Both the position numbers and the translations under genes were made by a program. Below are positions 60,846 to 64,000 of a DNA stretch of 64,000 nucleotides, in pieces. Origin of the DNA: Nocardiopsis sp. JB363 (GTDB lineage Bacteria; Actinomycetota; Actinomycetes; Streptosporangiales; Streptosporangiaceae); contig NZ_FRFF01000009.1 of the NCBI RefSeq assembly GCF_900143625.1, forward strand, positions 22,828 through 86,827, given 5' to 3'. The notes under the pieces are model-generated. The model saw only the letters and a list, made by a program, of their open reading frames with translations, was not told where the DNA came from and did not search any database. How positions within the stretch are numbered: the first letter of the stretch is position 1; each line of letters opens with the position of its first letter.

Positions 60846-61550
60846 TCAGTTGCGGACGCGTGCGACGACGGCCAGGGGACGGCCGGTTCGGGAAGTGGTG
60901 AAGGCGTCGTGGAGGGCGGTGTGGTCGCGCCCGTTCACCTCACGGGCCTCCCAGCCCTCGACCTCGAAGCGACGACCGATCCCCCCGGGCCAGCCGTGGC
61001 TGGCGGAGCCGTTGTCGATGGCCACGACGGTGAGGTTGTCCACACCCAGTCGACCCGCGGCGGCGATGGTCTCGTGGTTGCTGCCCTCGTCGAGTTCACC
61101 GTCGCCGACCAGCACCACCACGCGGGGTTCGGTGCCGTCGGCCCGGCGGATCCCCTGGGCCCGCAGGCCGAGGGCCGTCCCCAGACCCAGCGGCATGCCG
61201 TGCCCGAGGGAACCGCTGCCGATCTCGACCCCGGGCACCAGGACACGGTCGGGGTGGTGGCCCAGCGGGGAGTCGAAGGTGGTCCAGCCCCGCAGCGTGG
61301 GCACGTCGAGGAAACCCTTGGCGGCGAGCACCGCGTAGTAGGCGGCGGGACCGTGGCCCTTGGAGAGCAGGAAGCGGTCGCGGTCGGGAGCCTCGGCGGT
61401 GCCGGGTGTGATGTCGAGGATCCGGTCGTAGAGCACCCACAGGACGTCGAGGGTGGACGCGGAGGCACCGTGGTGCTTCTCGTCCCCCTCCATCAGTCCG
61501 ATGAGCGCCGGAAGGTCGGCGTACCTGGAGAAGGTGGCTGCGGTCGTCAT
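60846..61550 (-). CDS. Transketolase N-terminal subunit
   Basis: 234 residues, the diphosphate-binding half: LSKGHGPAAYYAVLA, GSGSLGHGMPLGLGTALG, and the thiamine-diphosphate motif VGDGELDEGSNHETIAAAG...IDN. Metal-binding Asp and Asn are retained. Split transketolases occur in archaea and as extra copies in actinomycetes; the normal fused enzyme is probably encoded elsewhere. ATG 61550. Confidence 0.9.
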   Translation of the reverse strand: MTTAATFSRYADLPALIGLMEGDEKHHGASASTLDVLWVLYDRILDITPGTAEAPDRDRFLLSKGHGPAAYYAVLAAKGFLDVPTLRGWTTFDSPLGHHPDRVLVPGVEIGSGSLGHGMPLGLGTALGLRAQGIRRADGTEPRVVVLVGDGELDEGSNHETIAAAGRLGVDNLTVVAIDNGSASHGWPGGIGRRFEVEGWEAREVNGRDHTALHDAFTTSRTGRPLAVVARVRN

Positions 61551-61633
61551 GCGGCCCAGTGTTCGGGCTCAACAAAGGTTGAGGTCAAGCCGAACGAAAG
61601 GCCCGACCTCCGAAAAAACTCACATGATCTGCG

Positions 61634-62581
61634 TCACACGATGGTGGCGCCGGGGACGTCCCCGTCCGCCGACACGACCTGTTCGCACAGCCCGGTGCCC
61701 CGCAACGCCGCCACCACCGCCGCCTCACGCTCGGAGACCACGGCCGGGTCCTCGTCTCCGCCCACCAGGAACGCGCAGGTCGGGCCGGAACCGGACACCG
61801 AAGCGCCCAGCGCCCCGGCGCCACGCCCGGCCGCGAGCGTCCGTTCCAACTCGGGCAGCAGCGACAGCGCGGCCGGTGCCAGATCGTTACTCAGGGACCG
61901 TCCGAGGGCCACGGCGTCCCCCGCGGCCAGGGCCTTCTCCAGCTCCGGGTCCGCTCGGGGAGCGGGCGCGTCCGGCCGCAACCGGTCGTACTCGCCGAAC
62001 ACGTCCGCGGTGGACAGACCACGCTTGGACAGGGCGAACACCCAGCGGTAGCGGCCCGGGCTCGACATCGGTTCCAGGATCTCGCCACGGCCGGTACCCA
62101 CGGCGGTGGCTCCGACCAGCCCGAACGCGACGTCGCTGCCCAGCCGCGCGGCCAGTTCCAGCAGATGCTCACGGGGCAGCTCACAACCCCACAGGCGGTC
62201 GCAGGCGATCAACGCCGCCGCGGCGTCCGCGCTCCCCCCGGCCATGCCGCCGGCCACGGGGATGTTCTTCTCCAGGTGGATGTCGACCGGCCCGCCTCGG
62301 CCGGTCTCCTCCGCCACCAGAAGGGCGGCGCGGGCCGCCAGGTTGCTCTCGTCCAGCGGCACCCGGGCCAGATGCGAACCCATCTCGCCACCTGCGGTGA
62401 GAGCGACGAGGGGCCTCTGCTGACGCGGGTGCGCGTCCTTGACGGTAACCTCGTCGAACAGCGAGACGGCGTGGAACACGTTGACGAGGTCGTGGAATCC
62501 GTCCTCGCGTCCGGGCCCCACCGCCAACTGGAGGTTCACCTTCGCGGGGACCCGCACGGTTACGGTGGTATTAACGGTCAC
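61634..62581 (-). CDS. ispE: 4-diphosphocytidyl-2-C-methyl-D-erythritol kinase
   Basis: 315 residues of the GHMP kinase family: VRVPAKVNLQLAVGPGREDGFHDLVNVFHAV, the ATP-binding IPVAGGMAGGSADAAAALIACD, and ASVSGSGPTCAFLV. It phosphorylates CDP-ME in the MEP isoprenoid pathway. GTG 62581 lies after TTGGGGACTC; the frame extends further without homology. Transketolase chemistry supplies glyceraldehyde-3-phosphate to this pathway, but the adjacency may be chance. Confidence 0.95.
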   Translation of the reverse strand: MTVNTTVTVRVPAKVNLQLAVGPGREDGFHDLVNVFHAVSLFDEVTVKDAHPRQQRPLVALTAGGEMGSHLARVPLDESNLAARAALLVAEETGRGGPVDIHLEKNIPVAGGMAGGSADAAAALIACDRLWGCELPREHLLELAARLGSDVAFGLVGATAVGTGRGEILEPMSSPGRYRWVFALSKRGLSTADVFGEYDRLRPDAPAPRADPELEKALAAGDAVALGRSLSNDLAPAALSLLPELERTLAAGRGAGALGASVSGSGPTCAFLVGGDEDPAVVSEREAAVVAALRGTGLCEQVVSADGDVPGATIV

Positions 62582-62843
62582 GAGTCCCCAATCGTAAAGG
62601 AACCCCCACCTTGCGTGAACACACACCCCGGCAGGGGGCCTACGGTGTTCACGAGCTTCGATCAGTGCGAAGATCCGCGCCTCGGAGTCCCACCACAATC
62701 CACGACCACGGACTCGCTACCACTGTCATGTCAGTCTCAGCCCGCCCTCGAAACGGCCCAATCCGGCCTGCGAGTGGGAATCCGGGCACAAACACCGCTA
62801 CCTTGGGGCAAGGCGGAGTTTGGACACCGTCGGGGAGGGTCGC

Positions 62844-64000
<1,157 letters not shown>

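Overview
The window is about 64 kb of high-GC (roughly 70%) DNA with GTG/TTG starts, GTGA stop-start overlaps, GGAGG ribosome sites and actinobacterial families (LCP, DUF3017, bPH6-type PH domain, LpdA-type flavoprotein). Gene order such as tRNA-Gln/glmU/prs/rplY/pth and purN/purH/folD is typical of actinomycetes. I infer a mycelial actinomycete, most likely of the Nocardiopsis/Thermobifida group; the genus is inferred from protein flavour only.

Layout. 1-5.1 kb: 3' end of a biotin-carboxylase/BCCP subunit, a Uma2-family protein, a dicarboxylate/amino-acid:cation symporter and a secreted membrane protein with a methionine-rich tail. 5.1-13.6 kb: two zinc-ribbon proteins, an LpdA-type NAD(P)H-quinone reductase, a purine nucleoside phosphorylase with unusual active-site residues, a PH-domain membrane protein, adenosine deaminase, an M20 amidohydrolase and a YbdK-type carboxylate-amine ligase. 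13.6-25 kb: YihY membrane protein, a galactokinase-like protein with degenerate motifs, an LCP glycopolymer ligase, isocitrate dehydrogenase, DUF3017 protein, an FHA-HTH protein and the purN-purH-folD operon.

25.2-43.4 kb is the accessory heart of the window: a capsule/exopolysaccharide locus in two facing halves. The plus-strand operon (25.2-34.0 kb) encodes a Wzz/pseudo-tyrosine-kinase, Wzy-like polymerase, a small-molecule-kinase-like protein, a sulfotransferase, a Wzx-like flippase, an Alg14-like protein and an Alg13-GT2 fusion glycosyltransferase. The minus-strand half encodes the polyprenyl-phosphate sugar-1-phosphate transferase in one run with cysQ, cysD and cysN (PAP phosphatase and ATP sulfurylase), followed by a subtilisin, a second sulfotransferase and a GH26 glycanase. 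Read together, this looks like a dedicated system for making, sulfating and trimming a sulfated exopolysaccharide. APS kinase (cysC) is not in the window.

43.5-64 kb: a possible small peptide gene, a DsbA-like/TPR protein with its divergent TetR regulator, LacI regulator and GH10 xylanase, then the housekeeping run tRNA-Gln/glmU/prs/rplY/pth, a Delta9-type desaturase with a TetR gene, MarR regulators with an SGNH lipoprotein and an aldo/keto reductase, glutathione peroxidase, an ABC-F protein, a two-subunit transketolase, ispE, and the 5' part of a serine/threonine kinase that runs off the right edge. Regulator genes are mostly next to clear palindromic operator candidates. One strong DtxR/IdeR-type iron box lies, unusually, between two convergent genes.
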